Shown: in pieces, positions 5,839 through 5,883 of the stretch | Layout: every line of letters begins with the position of its first letter | How positions within the stretch are numbered: position 1 is the stretch's first letter | Assembly: GCA_035510155.1 (NCBI GenBank) | Contig: DATKHR010000024.1 | Location: forward strand, 1-5,883 | Origin: DATKHR01 sp035510155 | GTDB taxonomy: Bacteria > Acidobacteriota > Vicinamibacteria > Vicinamibacterales > CAVVIG01 | Length of the DNA: 5,883 nt | Direction: 5' to 3' | Position numbers and translations under genes: made by a program | The notes under the pieces: model-generated | Told to the model about the DNA's origin: nothing | Databases searched by the model: none | Seen by the model: the letters and a program-made list of their open reading frames with translations, nothing else

Positions 5839-5883
5839 CCGCACGTCATATTCTGTGCAAACAACAACCGCGTTACAACCAGG

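Overview
The window is a GC-rich bacterial fragment with six protein-coding genes. Four lie on the + strand in the left two thirds and two on the - strand on the right. The envelope-heavy content, the exported Ig-like/cupin fusion, and the DUF2844, DUF3443 and DUF2252 families suggest a Gram-negative soil or sediment bacterium. Acidobacteriota (Vicinamibacteria-like) is my best guess, from general style only; no rRNA or marker gene is present. I see no tRNA, rRNA, CRISPR array, insertion sequence or attachment site.

Layout. (1) 3-1022 (+) is the C-terminal part of a TolC-family outer-membrane efflux protein, cut by the left edge. (2) 1118-3867 (+) is a tight three-gene cluster. It has a small exported DUF2844 protein, an exported DUF3443 protein 14 nt further on, and a cytoplasmic DUF2252 protein whose ATG directly abuts the DUF3443 stop (TGA|ATG). 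(3) Only 11 nt separate this cluster from a convergent - strand pair: an exported Ig-like/cupin protein (4745-3879) and, upstream of it, an exported LolA-like protein (5709-4933). (4) The right end, 5710-5883, is probably a divergent promoter region: a good sigma70-type promoter reads into the LolA-like gene, and a weaker candidate reads out of the window to the right.

Most interesting points. The DUF3443 protein carries a full set of pepsin-like landmarks: DTGSS and DSGS motifs in two lobes, each followed by a hydrophobic-Gly strand signature, plus ten cysteines spaced as if in five disulfides. It therefore reads as a bilobed aspartic-protease-like exported protein. The adjoining DUF2252 protein has kinase-like catalytic motifs (DxxxxN, then NDVD, then QDL) ahead of a Gly-rich, N-lobe-like segment, the reverse of the usual order. 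This suggests a circularly permuted kinase-like fold. A translationally coupled set of a small secreted partner, a protease-like protein and a kinase-like protein is a candidate uncharacterised envelope system. That functional link is inference from gene order only.
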